A stretch of 64,000 nt of DNA from Kalaharituber pfeilii (GCA_015179045.1 WHUZ01000085.1:186001-250000); one strand, 5' to 3'; counted from the stretch's first letter, positions 11,824 through 22,902 are shown. Notes: a model not told the origin generated them from the sequence alone. A program made the numbers and translations.

Positions 11824-12008
11824 ATGATTCATTAGCATTTCAAAGGGAATATGAAGTGATAGGCATTCAAGGTATGACAAAACAAACCACGGAAGTGCAA
11901 AGTATTGGTTTGAGGGATTCGCCATCCTGTTCGCGGTTAACGTGAGGTATACAGGGCAGCCTCATGCAGTTCAGAAGGGTGCTTGCTGGACCGCTCTCGT
12001 TATGTTAA

Positions 12009-12061
12009 ATCGCCATAGCCCATAGGGCGGCACGCGATTAATGATATATAAAAAAAAAAAA
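12009..12061 (+). mobile_element. Tail A insertion (53 bp)
   Basis: CGCCATAGCCCATAGGGCGG leads on through ATTAATGATATAT into poly-A. The 14-bp duplication TCTCGTTATGTTAA lies at 11995-12008 and 12062-12075. The element is little more than the LINE terminal hairpin plus A-tail. Confidence 0.9.
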
Positions 12062-12075
12062 TCTCGTTATGTTAA

Positions 12076-12526
12076 GCAATTAGTAAGGTTCCTGACCTAG
12101 GTCATTTATAGCCTCGAATCAGGCGTTGCTACTACTAGGTACTTGGGGTCTTGGCAGATGTATTACTTAAGCAATGGTTGAAAGTTGTATTTCTATACTG
12201 TAACGTTAGCGGAGGGCTTGGGCGGAGGCCTTGCAAAGGGGTATGGTCAGTTGGGTATCGGCGGCGGGTCAGCGGCTATGGGTTAAGGACTACGACGGTG
12301 GCAGCGGCTCAGGAGCTACAGTAGGGGTCACGGACTATAGTAATGGTAGCGGCGGAGGAGTATAAGAAACTAGACGTGTCTATTGATCAACAAGATAACA
12401 GACAAGAAGAAGAAGAGCTATCTACAGAGGCAGACCTGGGGCCCTTATATGCTTAGAAATTGACATAGAAAAGGAATATAGGACTATAACAATATGAGAA
12501 GGAGAATCCGAAATGCAAGAGTGGCA
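12076..12526. other. No recognised gene
   Basis: A G-rich stretch (12190-12370) with repeated GCGGCGG and GGCGGAGG phrases; no coding support. Confidence 0.4.
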
Positions 12527-12751
12527 ATCAATGAATCCAACAGGCCAGGCCGGTATTCTCAGTGGCCTGGACCAGCCTGGACCGGCATGAATCAGGCCAA
12601 CCAGGCCAGTCCAGGCCAATCAGGCCGGTCCAGGCCATTCAGGCCGGTTCAGGCTATTCAGGCCGGTTCAGGCCAATTAAACGAATCACTCCACAGCTAT
12701 CCAAGGTGAATTGAGGCCAGCATTTACCAGATTGTTTGAGTATTTAAATGA

Positions 12752-12791
12752 TTTTTTTTTTATTTTTTTATATCATTTATCGCTTACCGCC
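12752..12791 (-). mobile_element. Tail A insertion (40 bp)
   Basis: A poly-T-rich stretch then ATATCATTTATCGCTTACCGC, with the perfect 14-bp duplication GAGTATTTAAATGA (12738-12751 and 12792-12805). The uninterrupted target can be read at 24118-24130. It is the shortest LINE-derived insertion in the window. Confidence 0.85.
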
Positions 12792-13090
12792 GAGTATTTA
12801 AATGAGTAGAATCTCCCATATGTCTAGATTTTTAAACAGCAGCCTTCTACGACTTTTGTTAAGTATGCATCACACTTTGTATTCAAGTATATATACTAAG
12901 AAATATTTTAGAAATGATGGACCTTCCAGATAATACAACAGACTGGACTCAATTCTTCGATGATACCTGATGCGCAACTGTCAATTACTGATAGTGGAAA
13001 TATCCAGGACTATTAAAATCTAATCCACCTGGGTTAAATTCCAAAATCGCTTGAATTTACGTAAATGGCCTGGTCGGCCTGGACTGGCCT

Positions 13091-13151
13091 TTTTTTTTTT
13101 TTTTTTTATATATCACATGACCCCGCGTGCAGCTGTTCGCCAAGGCAGGGC
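13091..13151 (-). mobile_element. Tail B insertion
   Basis: Poly-T, ATATATCACATGACCCCGC, then GCCAAGGCAGGGC. The 14-bp duplication GCCTGGACTGGCCT lies at 13077-13090 and 13152-13165, inside a GGCC foldback arm. Confidence 0.85.
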
Positions 13152-13281
13152 GCCTGGACTGGCCTGAATGGCCTGGACCGGCCTGATTGGCCTGATTGTT
13201 CAGGCCAGGCCAGGCGGCATTTCACGGTCCAGGCCAGTCCAGGCCTCCGGTTGGCCTGGCCTGGCCTGGCCTGTTGGATTC

Positions 13282-14284
13282 ATTGCGGCTATGGCGAGAC
13301 TAGGTACAAAAGAACACATAGGTTCCACTACTACGTCACTCATTCCAGGTCTATGTATGTTTGAAGCCTTGCATTTACATGATAGAAATTATACAAGCTT
13401 TACCACCATATGACTAGAGGTGAGATAGATTACTATAACAAGTAATTTCCCACTCCACAACACATGCACTCACATGTGAGTGGCGGTACTCGCTACCAGT
13501 CGCAGAAGCGCGACTGTTGGAGCGGTCTGTAGAGAAAGGATTTTCATGCAGCTGGACGGACCCTTGCACGGTCCTTGCAACCATGCACTTGAGGGAAACT
13601 TTATGCTGATGGCGAGTACTACTTGGGATGGTGCACAGACCGTGGTGCTGGTAAAAGTAACTCCAACCGAGCCTTCTGGTAGTACTCGCTCTACCTGCGT
13701 GCAGTAGCAGGTTGACACTGAGGAGGAATCAGAGGGACTTCTCTAGTATCACTGTTATCCTCTCCCTCTTTCTGTCTCCTGCTTATGAAAACACCTACCG
13801 CTACAACAGAGGTATTGCAAAACAGCAAACTACTGTACCAAAAAGTGTGGTGTTATTGCTATAGTTTTGATCTGGTTGTGATAAGGTTATCATGCTAATC
13901 GGGTATTAATTGACTTTCACGATTTAATCCACGTATTGGTACAATAATTTCTTGGCAAGAATCTTGTATCTTGTGAGTACGTATTTCATGAATTAGTATA
14001 GGCTGATACTATAATCCCAACAATTCCATTTGAATCCTGTAATGGTTGGAATACGTACATGTGTAACTTTGGTATCTATTCTGGATGTACCTTAGGTTGT
14101 ATCATTCATTTTACATTCTCTACTTTCACATACATATGGTATTCTTCTCGCTTTAAGTACATTACCCATTGGCAAGTATATGGTTAGTCTGAACTTCGTT
14201 TAATTTCAACTATAGCAAAATGACAATACATTTAATGTGTATTACACTGTGCATGCAATACAGATGCAATGGAGTATAGTAAAC
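13282..14284. other. No recognised gene
   Basis: An 82-codon minus-strand frame (13718-13470) and a 75-codon plus-strand frame overlap; neither resembles a known family. The rest is AT-rich. Confidence 0.4.
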
Positions 14285-14445
14285 AGAGAGTACGTTATGT
14301 GTATAGTACGTTTAATAGTGAGTACATTTAAAGAACAGTATATATAGTGAAGAATGCGTTTAAGCAAGAGTACATATAGTGAAGAGTACGTTTGAGTAAG
14401 ATTACATATAGTAAAGAATACGTTTGAGCATGAATACATATAGTG
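14285..14445 (+). repeat. Minisatellite (about 35-37 bp unit)
   Basis: About four degenerate units of the type GAGTACATATAGTGAAGAGTACGTTTGAGTAA, shown by position: units start near 14318, 14369, 14405 and 14430. Confidence 0.6.
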
Positions 14446-14935
14446 TAGTATGCGGGCTCAGGTTCAATACATATATTGGCTCGGGGAGAGATATATAATG
14501 CATATATCGGATATACTGCAAATTATACAATGTAGGTTTGTTGTATTGGATTTTCAATTGTATTAATGTATTAAGATATAGCATACATATAAATAATGAG
14601 GTATAAGCAAGCAAAGCTGATACTAATCATACAATAATTGGGTATATGCTTATTCACATATTAACATTCATCGTTATAACCAGCTTCATTTCTATTATGC
14701 ATGCATAGGAATCTCCTAAAGTTTGGTTACCTAAATAGAACTCAGTAGTTAGAAAGGATAGAACAACTCACCGTTATCTTTAGATTACATGTTTTATGCA
14801 TGCTGGGGCTACACTTTTTTGGAACGATGTTATTCTAGCCTCTCATCCATGCATGACTGTAGAAGTTATGGAAGAATAGTTGCACCATTTGATAGTGGAG
14901 AGAAGGCGATGGGGAGAATGGTTGCGCCAACGGAC
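14446..14935. other. No recognised gene
   Basis: AT-rich sequence with no coding or repeat signature. Confidence 0.4.
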
Positions 14936-14949
14936 AGTTGAGAGAAGCT

Positions 14950-15143
14950 TTTTTTTTTTTTTTTTTTTTATTTCACGTGACCCCGCTTGTAGCTGTTCGC
15001 CATGGCAGGGCTTAGTAGAAGTAGCCAGTCACCCCGTGGTTCGAACTCAGAACCTAGGCCACGCTCGGGCTGCCTACTGGGTGGGTAGAACACCCCCGCT
15101 TCTTGGGCTCGCACCCTACCAGTTGCGCGACTGTGACCAGCTG
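14950..15143 (-). mobile_element. tRNA-derived SINE with tail B
   Basis: A 194-bp insertion with perfect 14-bp duplication AGTTGAGAGAAGCT (14936-14949 and 15144-15157). Read on the minus strand it starts with an A-box-like TCGCGCAACTGGTAGGG and has a B-box-like GAGTTCGAACCAC about 80 nt later. It ends in the tail B sequence (..CCCTGCCATGGCG.. AAGCGGGGTCACGTGA) and poly-A. A tRNA-like head fused to a LINE 3' end is the classic SINE layout; the partner LINE would be the family ending at 32.1 and 48.0 kb. Confidence 0.8.
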
Positions 15144-15424
15144 AGTTGAGAGAAGCTGATGGGGAGATAAATGGGCTGACGGGGAGGGGATGGACTCCAG
15201 TGTGAAGCAAAGAACTCTTATATATCCTGTGCAGTAGAATTAGTTAGTTGGAATCTTTCATTGCAGTAATGATGTACTTACGTGCCAGAGTCTTTTTGCT
15301 AGAATAAGATAGAAAGGATCTAAAAGTTATATAGAATGAGATAATTATTAGCTATTGTATAGAACATCATTGCAGAGCAAAAACTTACTCAAATTTGCTC
15401 AATGACATTGGCTATTTGGCTTAA

Positions 15425-15735
15425 ATAGTAGGCTCAGAACGGAGGGTCTGTAATAGGCTCAGAACGTAGGGTGATAGACTTAGAACGTAGGCCTATAATA
15501 GGCTCAGAATGGAGGGCTGTGATAGGCTCAGAATGTAGGGGGATAGGCTCAGAATAGAGGAGGATAGACTCAGAACGGAGGGCTGTAATAGGCTTCAGAA
15601 TAGAGGAGGATAGACTCAGAACGGAGGGCTGTAATAGGCTTCAGAATAGAGGAGGATAGACTCAGAACGGAGGGCTGTAATAGGCTTCAGAATAGAGGAG
15701 GATAGGCTCAGAACGGAGGCCTATAATCTTATTAG
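15425..15735 (+). repeat. Minisatellite with 46-bp higher-order unit
   Basis: The basic motif AGGCTCAGAACGGAGGG repeats every 20-25 bp. From 15577 a 46-bp unit repeats exactly (starts 15577, 15623, 15669). Confidence 0.85.
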
Positions 15736-15851
15736 TGGTATATTCTTGAGAATAGTGATGAAGATACCTCACAGAATGATTGGAACCTTTATAATTTCAA
15801 TATCCGTTAAGCTAACACCTCAAGGACTAAAGGATAGAAAGACTGTTATAG

Positions 15852-15903
15852 GCTCACTGCAACTGTAGATAGAGTAGTCGGTAGATGCAGGCGATATGCG
15901 ACA
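15852..15903 (-). mobile_element. LTR family C fragment
   Basis: TGTTATAGGCTCACTGCAAC..GATGCAGGCGATATGCGACA resembles the end of the LTRs at 19525-19737 and 52380-52554. It is truncated, with no duplication. Confidence 0.45.
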
Positions 15904-16109
15904 GTCAAGGAACCCTAAATGAGTATCATGACTTGTTGTTAGTTTAATTTATAAAAAGTATAAAGGGATGAGTAAAATAAAGGCCAACTGCTCATTTCTT
16001 ATGAATCTTTCATATAGGACACTTTTTGTGAAGAAGGTTTGTTGAGGAGAAGTGCTGAATGAAAGAGGCATTGGAAAGGCCTTATAAGCGGGTATGAAAG
16101 CCCTGTAGA

Positions 16110-17232
16110 TTGATATGGTAGTCTATTGGCCTGTGGAATGTATATTACCGCCAGTCATTTTCCTGATATGGCTGGCGCCGATGCTAGAGGATTTGGAGGA
16201 GACGCTGAGGAGGGAGTGCCCGGGGGTAGAGTGCGAAGTCCCGTCGTACGTAGACGACATCAATGTGACGGCATGGGACTGGGAGGGGAGGTGGATCAAG
16301 AGAGACTGAGAGTGAAGTTGGGTGGTATAACGGGAAGAGTGGCAGAAAAATGGGGAGTACCGCTGGAGAAAACGAAACACGAAGATATAGTCTTCGGCAA
16401 GGGGAAGAGAAGAAGAAAGGAGGTGGAGAGAGTGAAATGGCTAGGAGTAATTTTCGACTCGACTCTAGACTTCGACTTCCATTGGAAGGCGAGGATAGAG
16501 AAGGCGAGAAAGCTCACGGGAGCCATGATGGGGGTGGGCGCGGGAAAGTGGGGGATGAGCCCACGGAGCTGGCGACAGCTATACACGGGGATGATCAGAG
16601 CGGTGATGATGTGGGGGTCGGAGATAGGATGGAGGGGACAGAAAGACTGGAGAAGGGAGATGGAGAAGATTCAGTACCAGGTACTGAAGAAAGCCATGGG
16701 CGCTGTCCACGGGGCAGCAATTCACAGAAGGGGGGCTGCGGCAGAAGTGGAAACGACTGCGCGCGGCGGAGAGGAAAGAAAGGGGGTATGGGGGGGGCGT
16801 GGTGATGGAGTGGAGAAGGGGAGCGGCAACGGCGTTCACGAGGTTGAGAACGGGAAAGGGGATGGGGAAGGAGTGGGAAGTGGGGATTGGGAAAGCGATG
16901 GAGGGGAGTGTATGTGGGTGCGGGGAAAAACAAACAGCGGACCACCTGGCGTTCAGGTGTGAGGAGGTGGAGTACCTGGAAGGATGGGGAAGGTGGGAGG
17001 ATATCGATGATAAGAAATGGAGGGTAGAGCAGGAGAACGGGGAGGTGGTGAACGTGCTAGGGGAGTTCTTCGGATCGCTGAAGGTGTAGGGGAGGGGGTG
17101 TTTTTTTCGTTTGTTCGAAGGTGGCGGGGGAAGAGAGATGTAGCTACTTACTTTTTCTATTGCCTCGAGGAGGTGGGGCGGGGAGGGGTCGAGGATTTCG
17201 TTTGTAGAGATGGCGGGGGAAGAAGTACTTAG
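16110..17232 (+). pseudogene. LINE reverse transcriptase fragment
   Basis: The first frame encodes VIFLIWLAPMLEDLEETL then PSYVDDINVTAWDW, the catalytic YVDD box of a non-LTR reverse transcriptase. After a frameshift near 16298 the next frame continues VERVKWLGVIFDSTLDF and the thumb region to about 16790. A third frame (16850-17089) carries a C-terminal zinc motif (CGCGEKQTADHLAFRC) and ends GEFFGSLKV, closely like the ends of the LINEs at 32.3 and 48.2 kb. It is 5'-truncated, lacks RNase H, has at least two frameshifts and cannot be active. Neither tail A nor B follows it. Confidence 0.8.
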
Positions 17233-17879
17233 TAAGTACTATAAAGTTTCGTTCTTATTCTATTCTTATGTGCTATTATAATTCTGGATACTTGTCTATA
17301 GAGATTGCATAGCAAAGCGTATGAATACCATATGTAATGATGATAATATTCAATTTAGTATAGAGCACATTACGAAATGGCTATGGTTGTGCTAGCACTA
17401 TAAGATTTGGGCATATTTTACAAACTGCACAGTATGTAATGCAGACAATACCGGATAAATTCAGGGAAAGTGTATGTACGCCAAGTCGGCATTATTTATA
17501 GCTGGCAATTTTTGAATTTGAAATTCACTAATGTAATATGGTAGTTCCGTTAAGCTACGATGCATACCGAAGTAATAACACCACACTTTTGGTACAGTAC
17601 TTGACAACGAAATGACTGGATGACAGGTAAGCAAGTAGCCTTTCATCTCTTTTCATGGCTAACAGCAATGAATAACAGAAATCGCTGTCCAAAGCAAAAA
17701 AGGGGTTCGGCAGGTGAGTGTATCTGAGTCCATTTGCTCATGTGCCACTGCTGATTGCTAACTTCTCATGGATGTCAGGTAAACAGCTCGATGCTCAACA
17801 GCATGGCAGCAAGCAGCGCAGTAGCAAGGTGAGTCCTAGCATCATACCTATCGTGCTTGTGGTAATCCTAACCTCTCAA
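17233..17879. other. No recognised gene
   Basis: AT-rich. A 61-codon minus-strand frame (17646-17461) has no recognisable domain. Confidence 0.4.
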
Positions 17880-17884
17880 ATACG

Positions 17885-18060
17885 GCAGCATTCACGCAGT
17901 ATGGCAGCATTCACGCAGCATGGCAGCATTCACGCAGCATGGCAGCATTCACACAGCATGGCAGCATTCACGTAGTATAGTATGGTAGCATTCACGCAGC
18001 ATGCCAGCATTCGCATGCTATGGCAGCCTACGCGTAGGATGCATGACAGCATCGACGTAG
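17885..18060 (+). repeat. Minisatellite (19-bp unit)
   Basis: GCAGCATTCACGCAGCATG repeats about six times with drift toward the right end. Confidence 0.85.
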
Positions 18061-18184
18061 CATAGCAGGCCCTTCAGTGTAGAAGCCTTTGATACTTTAG
18101 CATGTATATAGAATGAATATACTATTGTGATGAGTGGATACATTGGATGTGGATGTAGACATATAGAAGGCACTGCCTCCCAAC

Positions 18185-18440
18185 TATACAGGATTACAAT
18201 TGCGTCCTGACCGTACAGCTGTGCAATTGCCTCCTGATAGAGTACAGCAATACAATGGCGTCCTGACAGTACAGTTCTACAATTGCGTCCTGACAGTACA
18301 GTTCTACAATTGCGTCCTGACTATACAGCTGCGCAATTGCCTCCTGACAGTACAGCAATACAATGGCATCCTGACAGTACAGTTCTACAATTGCGTCCTG
18401 ACTGTACAGCATTGCAAATTTATCTCAATTGCGTCCTGAC
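18185..18440 (+). repeat. Minisatellite (about 26-27 bp unit)
   Basis: About eight units built on AATTGCGTCCTGACAGTACA with alternating unit variants. Confidence 0.85.
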
Positions 18441-18659
18441 AATGGAATGCCAGATATGTGTCTGGAAGTGGACAGCAAAGGTCTGCATCTAGACACCACA
18501 TTTTAACTCTAGCTTCCGGGTATTGAGAGCAGCAATGCGGTACCCATGCATAGCAGTCAGAGGACTGCGCACCCCGGGTGGCAAGTCTGCGTCAGAGGCG
18601 CTAGTGTCATCTGACGTACAGGACGCAAAAATTTTCCGTTCCTGATGACTAACTATTAC

Positions 18660-20460
18660 TTGTTATTTTATTGATACAATTTATTAGATTTCTTATTTAC
18701 TACTTTTCTTATTTCTACAATTTTATAGCACTTATACCTTATAAAATCAATATAATATTTTAAAAGAAATATTTATTAATTTTAATATTCAGAATGCAAT
18801 TTATGTAATAATAGCAGATTCTGCAACAACTAATAATATAATATTTCAGCTTTTAGAAAATGCTTTCTCCAGCTTTACTAAATATAATAGTTATATTTAA
18901 TATATAGCTTATATTATTAATTTAGCTATTTAAAAGATTATTTTATTTCTTAGTATTATAGCAGAAGAATTGGAACTAGAATTAGTAAAAGATAAAGAAA
19001 TTGAATCAAATTAAAAAAACTTTAAAATTAATATTAAAGATACAATATTAATTGTATATTATATTTTTATTCTTATTCAAAATTTACTAAAATTATGAGA
19101 TACATTATAAATACAACTTCAAGTTTCTAATATTAAACTATTGTACTCAATTTTAGATTTACCAATATACTAGAATTCAACTAAAACTATATTATAAAGA
19201 CTTTTTTATTTTTACTCTAGTATGCTCTATATCTATTTTTTTTATATTAATACTTACATATTTTACATATTGAAAAAGTATGTCTTTTTGAGCCTATGCT
19301 GAAAAAGTATAACTTACATCTTTCTGAACTACAATGGGCTTTACTTATGCAGCTGATAAAAGTATTCGGAATTTTTATTTCAGCAATTCAATACCTTTCT
19401 AGTTCAAAATACCCTACTTTCTGGAGTACACTATCATATTTTGTAGCATTAATAGGTAGGCTAGAGACATTTAGTACTATAAAGTCTAATATTGTTCTCA
19501 AGAATGCAGTTAATGAGGGCTGGGTGTAACGGATGGTGGTAAACGCAGAGAGTTACCGTCCGCCAGGCCAAAAAGACACTTGACCAGCGATACTCGCTAG
19601 TCCTCTGCGTAGCTCATATAGCATATTTCGCGACTGCGACGCTGGCGGCTGTCGCATATCGCCTACATCGCATATGCGCATACTGCGCGCGCGCATCCAC
19701 CGACCGCCCGCCCTACGGTTGCGGTGAATCCGTAATACTGGGAAGCACTTAAAAAGTACTACACTGACACCTATACTCATACAGCTTACTTGATAGCTAT
19801 GATTTTAGATCCTCGCATGAAATTAAAGGGATTTCGCATTCAAGGTTAGAGTAATGAAGATATTGAAAATGCAAAGGCAGATGCATTATTAATTTTTAAG
19901 TGAGACTATTTATTTACCAGTAGTAGAGCAGCCACAAGATGCAGTTTTCTTCTCACAGATATCTGATTCTTGCTTTGGCCCATTTGATGATGATTTTGGA
20001 TTTGATTTACAGTCATCTTTTCCAGAACCTGAGGATGATAGTGAACAAAATAAGCTGGAGAAGTACCTAGATAAAAAACTGGAAGGTCAAAAGATTGATG
20101 TACTAGCATGGTGGAAATCCCGAGCTGGGATGTCACTAAATCTAGCCCTCATGGTATGAGATTATTTAGCAATACCTGCCTCTTCTGTTCCCTCTGAACA
20201 GATATTCTCCCAGGTAAGTATTTCAAAACTATCTCTACTAGTAGTCTAGCTAAGCTAACAATTTACTACAGGCAGGCGAAGTTTTCAACAAGCACTGAAA
20301 CAGAATGAAAGGTGAGACTATGAGCACTATCATGTGCTTAAAGTCCTGGTTCAATGTTGATGAGCTGAAGGAAGCAGTGGAGGAACTTGCGGCAGGAGTA
20401 AATGTAGAAGAAATACTTAATTTAGTAGATAGTGGCGAGGAGGATGAAGCTGTAGAATAG
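18660..20460 (+). pseudogene. Decayed hAT transposase copy
   Basis: Homologous to the intact copy on the opposite strand (20642-22902) and tail to tail with it. From about 18780 to 19280 nearly all C and many G have become T or A; for example, the intact CGCGATGGTCATG reads ATATAATAGTTAT. This creates many stops. From about 19280 rightwards the copy is only lightly changed and matches intact protein segments (KKYNLHLSELQWALLMQL). An LTR (19525-19737) interrupts it. The 5' end is lost. The abrupt change in mutation density is notable. Confidence 0.9.
19525..19737 (+). mobile_element. Solo LTR, family C (213 bp)
   Basis: It begins TGTAACGGATGGTGG and ends GGTGAATCCGTAATA, with a perfect 5-bp duplication CTGGG (19520-19524 and 19738-19742). 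The intact hAT copy shows the empty site (GAGGGCTGGGAAGT). The final TA instead of CA fits a C-to-T change. It could also be a TRIM; no internal region is present here. Confidence 0.85.
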
Positions 20461-20641
20461 TTTAGATTAGTTATCAATTATATCATGTAATCAAGGCTCG
20501 CTGGCTCGAGCCCACCTTCTATTTGATGAGCTCGGCTCGAGCCGAGCTCACTTACCCACGAGCTGACTCGAGCTCACCCTCCAGCTCGGCTCGAGCTGAG
20601 CTGAGCCTTGATTACATGATATAATTGATAACTAATCTAAA
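20461..20641. repeat. Palindrome centre between two hAT copies
   Basis: The 3' ends of the two inverted hAT copies meet here (..TGTAATCAAGGCTCGC / ..GAGCCTTGATTACA..), separated by about 100 bp of GCTCGAGC-rich terminal repeat sequence. Together the copies form an inverted repeat of more than 1.5 kb per arm. Confidence 0.8.
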
Positions 20642-22902
20642 CTATTCTACAGCTTCATCCTCCTCGCCACTATCTACTAAATTAAGTATTTCTTCTACAT
20701 TTACTCCTGCCGCAAGTTCCTCCACTGCTTCCTTCAGCTCATCAACATTGAACCAGGACTTTAAGCACATGATAGTGCTCATAGTCTCACCTTCCATTCT
20801 GTTTCGGCGCTTGTTGAGAACTTCGCCTGCCTGTAGTAAATTGTCAGCTTAGCTAGACTACTAGTAGAGATAGTTTTGAAATACTTACCTGGGAGAATAT
20901 CTGTTCAGAGGGAACAGAAGAGGCAGGTATTGCTAAATAATCTCGTGCCATGCGGGCTAGATTTGGTGACATCCCAGCTCGAGATTTCCACCATGCTAGT
21001 ACATCAATCTTTTGACCTTCCAGTTTTTCGTCTAGGTACCGCTCCAGCTCATTTTGTTCACTATCATCCTCAGGTTCCAGAAACAATGACTGTAAATCGA
21101 ATCCAAAATCATCATCAAATGGGTTAAAGCAAGAATCAGATGTCTGCGAAAAGGAAACTTCATCTTGTGGCTGCTCTGCTACTGGTAAATAGTCTCGCTT
21201 GAAAATTAATAATGCATCCGCCTTTGCATTTTCAACATCTTCATCACTCCAACCTTGAGTGCGAAATCCCTTTAATTTCATGCGAGGATCTAAAATCGTA
21301 GCTATCAAGTAAGCTGTATGAGCATAGGTGCCAGTGTAGTACTTTTTAAGTACTTCCCAGCCCTCATTAACTGCATTCTTGAGAACAATATTAGACTCCG
21401 TAGCACTAAATGTTTCTAGCCTACCCATTAATGCTACAAAATATGGTAGTGTACTCCAGAGAGTTGGGTATTTTGAACCAGAAAGGTATCGGGTTGCTGA
21501 AACAAAAATTCCGAATACTTTTACCAGCTGCATAAGTAAAGCCCATTGCGGTTCAGAAAGATGTAAGTTATACTTTTTCAGCATAGGCCCAAAAAGACAT
21601 ACTTTTTCGATACCTAAAAATATGTAAGTATTAATGTAAAAGAAATAGATAGAGAGCATACCAGAGCGAAGATAAAGAAGTCTTTGCAGCATAGTTTCAG
21701 TTGAATTCCAGCGTGTTGGTGAATCCAAGATTGGGCGCAATGGTTTAATGTTGGAAACCTGAAGTTGCATTTGTAGCGCATCCCATAATTTTGGTGAATT
21801 TCGAATAAGAGCAATAATGCGACGTGCGATTGATATTGTATCCTTAATATCAATTTCAGAGTCCTCTTGATTTAATTCAATCTCTTCGTCTTCCACCAAT
21901 TCCAGTTCCAATTCTTCTGCCGTAATGCTGAGAGATGAAATAATCTTTTGAACCGCTAAATTAATAATATGAGCCATACATCGAACATGACCATCGCGTT
22001 TAGTGAAGCTGGAGAAGGCATTTTCTAAGAGACGAAATGTTGCATCATTCGTTGTTGCAGAATCTGCTGTTATTGCGCGAATTGCATTATGAACATTAAA
22101 ATTAATGAACGTTTCTTTCAAAACATTACATTGATTTTGTGCGGTGTGGGTGCCATGAAATTGTGGAAATGAGAGAAGTAGTGAATGAGGAATCCAATGA
22201 ATCGCATCAATAAAATGACAAGTAATAGCTAAGTAAGGACTAAAATTACTAGCGGTCCAAGCATCAATAGTAAAACTAAAGCGCCCTTGTGACTCCATGT
22301 GTGTACGTAAAAGTTGAATAACACCTTCCCGAGTTTTGTTATAGAGTTTCAGAATATCTCTATGTATAGTCCGAGCTGAGATTTTTTGAGCTTTCGGGTT
22401 GCAATATTGGAGGAGCTCTAAAAATGATGCCTTTTCTGCCAGTTTGATTGGTGAATTTGTTGAGATAAGAAAGCGGCAGAGAAGTTCACGGTACTGTGTT
22501 TCGGAAAAGCCATCTGATTTAGCTCGCTTTGGTGGAACCATTATGTCAAATGGTGTTCGTCGCTTTTGATTCTGTGGCGTTGCTAGTTGATACCGCTAGT
22601 TCTGAAAGGTGAGTATTTTCCTCAGTTGTAGAAAGTGGAAGTGATGCATGTGACTTTCGAAAATGGCGAAGTAACATAGATGTAGTTGTTGTGCGGCTCC
22701 TAACCTGCCAAGTCTTGGAACAATGCATACACAAAATCTCGTGCTCAGTATCTGATACTTTTCGCCGCAAAATCATACATCTTTCATACAGGTAACTATG
22801 ATGATGAGAGTTCAAAATAGTATGCTGGTCTTTAACTGAAGAATATCGGCCAGCTAGGCTGGCAAGAAAGGCGTCACGAATTGAGGTAGAATTGGTTGCC
22901 AT
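20642..22902 (-). CDS. hAT-family transposase (one frameshift)
   Basis: Cut-and-paste transposase. The N-terminal ORF (22902-22546, starting MATNST) carries a BED-type zinc finger (CMHCSKTWQVRS..LLRHFRKSH). A stop lies 4 nt before an ATG in the next frame (22541) that opens 562 codons, so one base has been lost or gained at about 22545. The second frame has hAT hallmarks: RFSFTIDAWTASN, AITADSATTNDATF, SPTRWNSTETML and the C-terminal ASSVPSEQIFSQ. The printed stop after it is intronic: a 58-nt intron (20888-20831; GTAAGT donor, GCTGAC branch-like site, ACAG acceptor) joins SQ to AGEVLNKRRNRMEG and a final exon ending DEAVE at 20642. The frameshift makes activity doubtful unless it is a sequencing error. 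Confidence 0.88.

Larger units (their letters stand above)
12527..13281. mobile_element. GGCC-rich foldback element
   Basis: Ends are inverted: AATGAATCCAACAGG (from 12527) and CCTGTTGGATTCATT (to 13281). Both arms are GGCCGGTCCAGGCC-type repeats; the centre (12680-13060) is unique and recurs at 24060-24125 and 60540-60810. Flanks GTGGCAATC and GCGGCTATG are a weak 9-bp duplication. Two tail insertions are nested inside (12752-12791 and 13091-13151). Confidence 0.7.

Noticed and set aside
16126..16962. 278-codon frame as a complete gene
   Set aside because: It begins out of frame before the YVDD box and carries only the RT thumb of a truncated LINE; the glycine-rich end is a wrong-frame reading of the zinc-motif region.
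20250..20477. 75-codon ORFs duplicated at 20250-20477 and 20625-20852
   Set aside because: Antisense readings of the hAT final exon in the two inverted copies.
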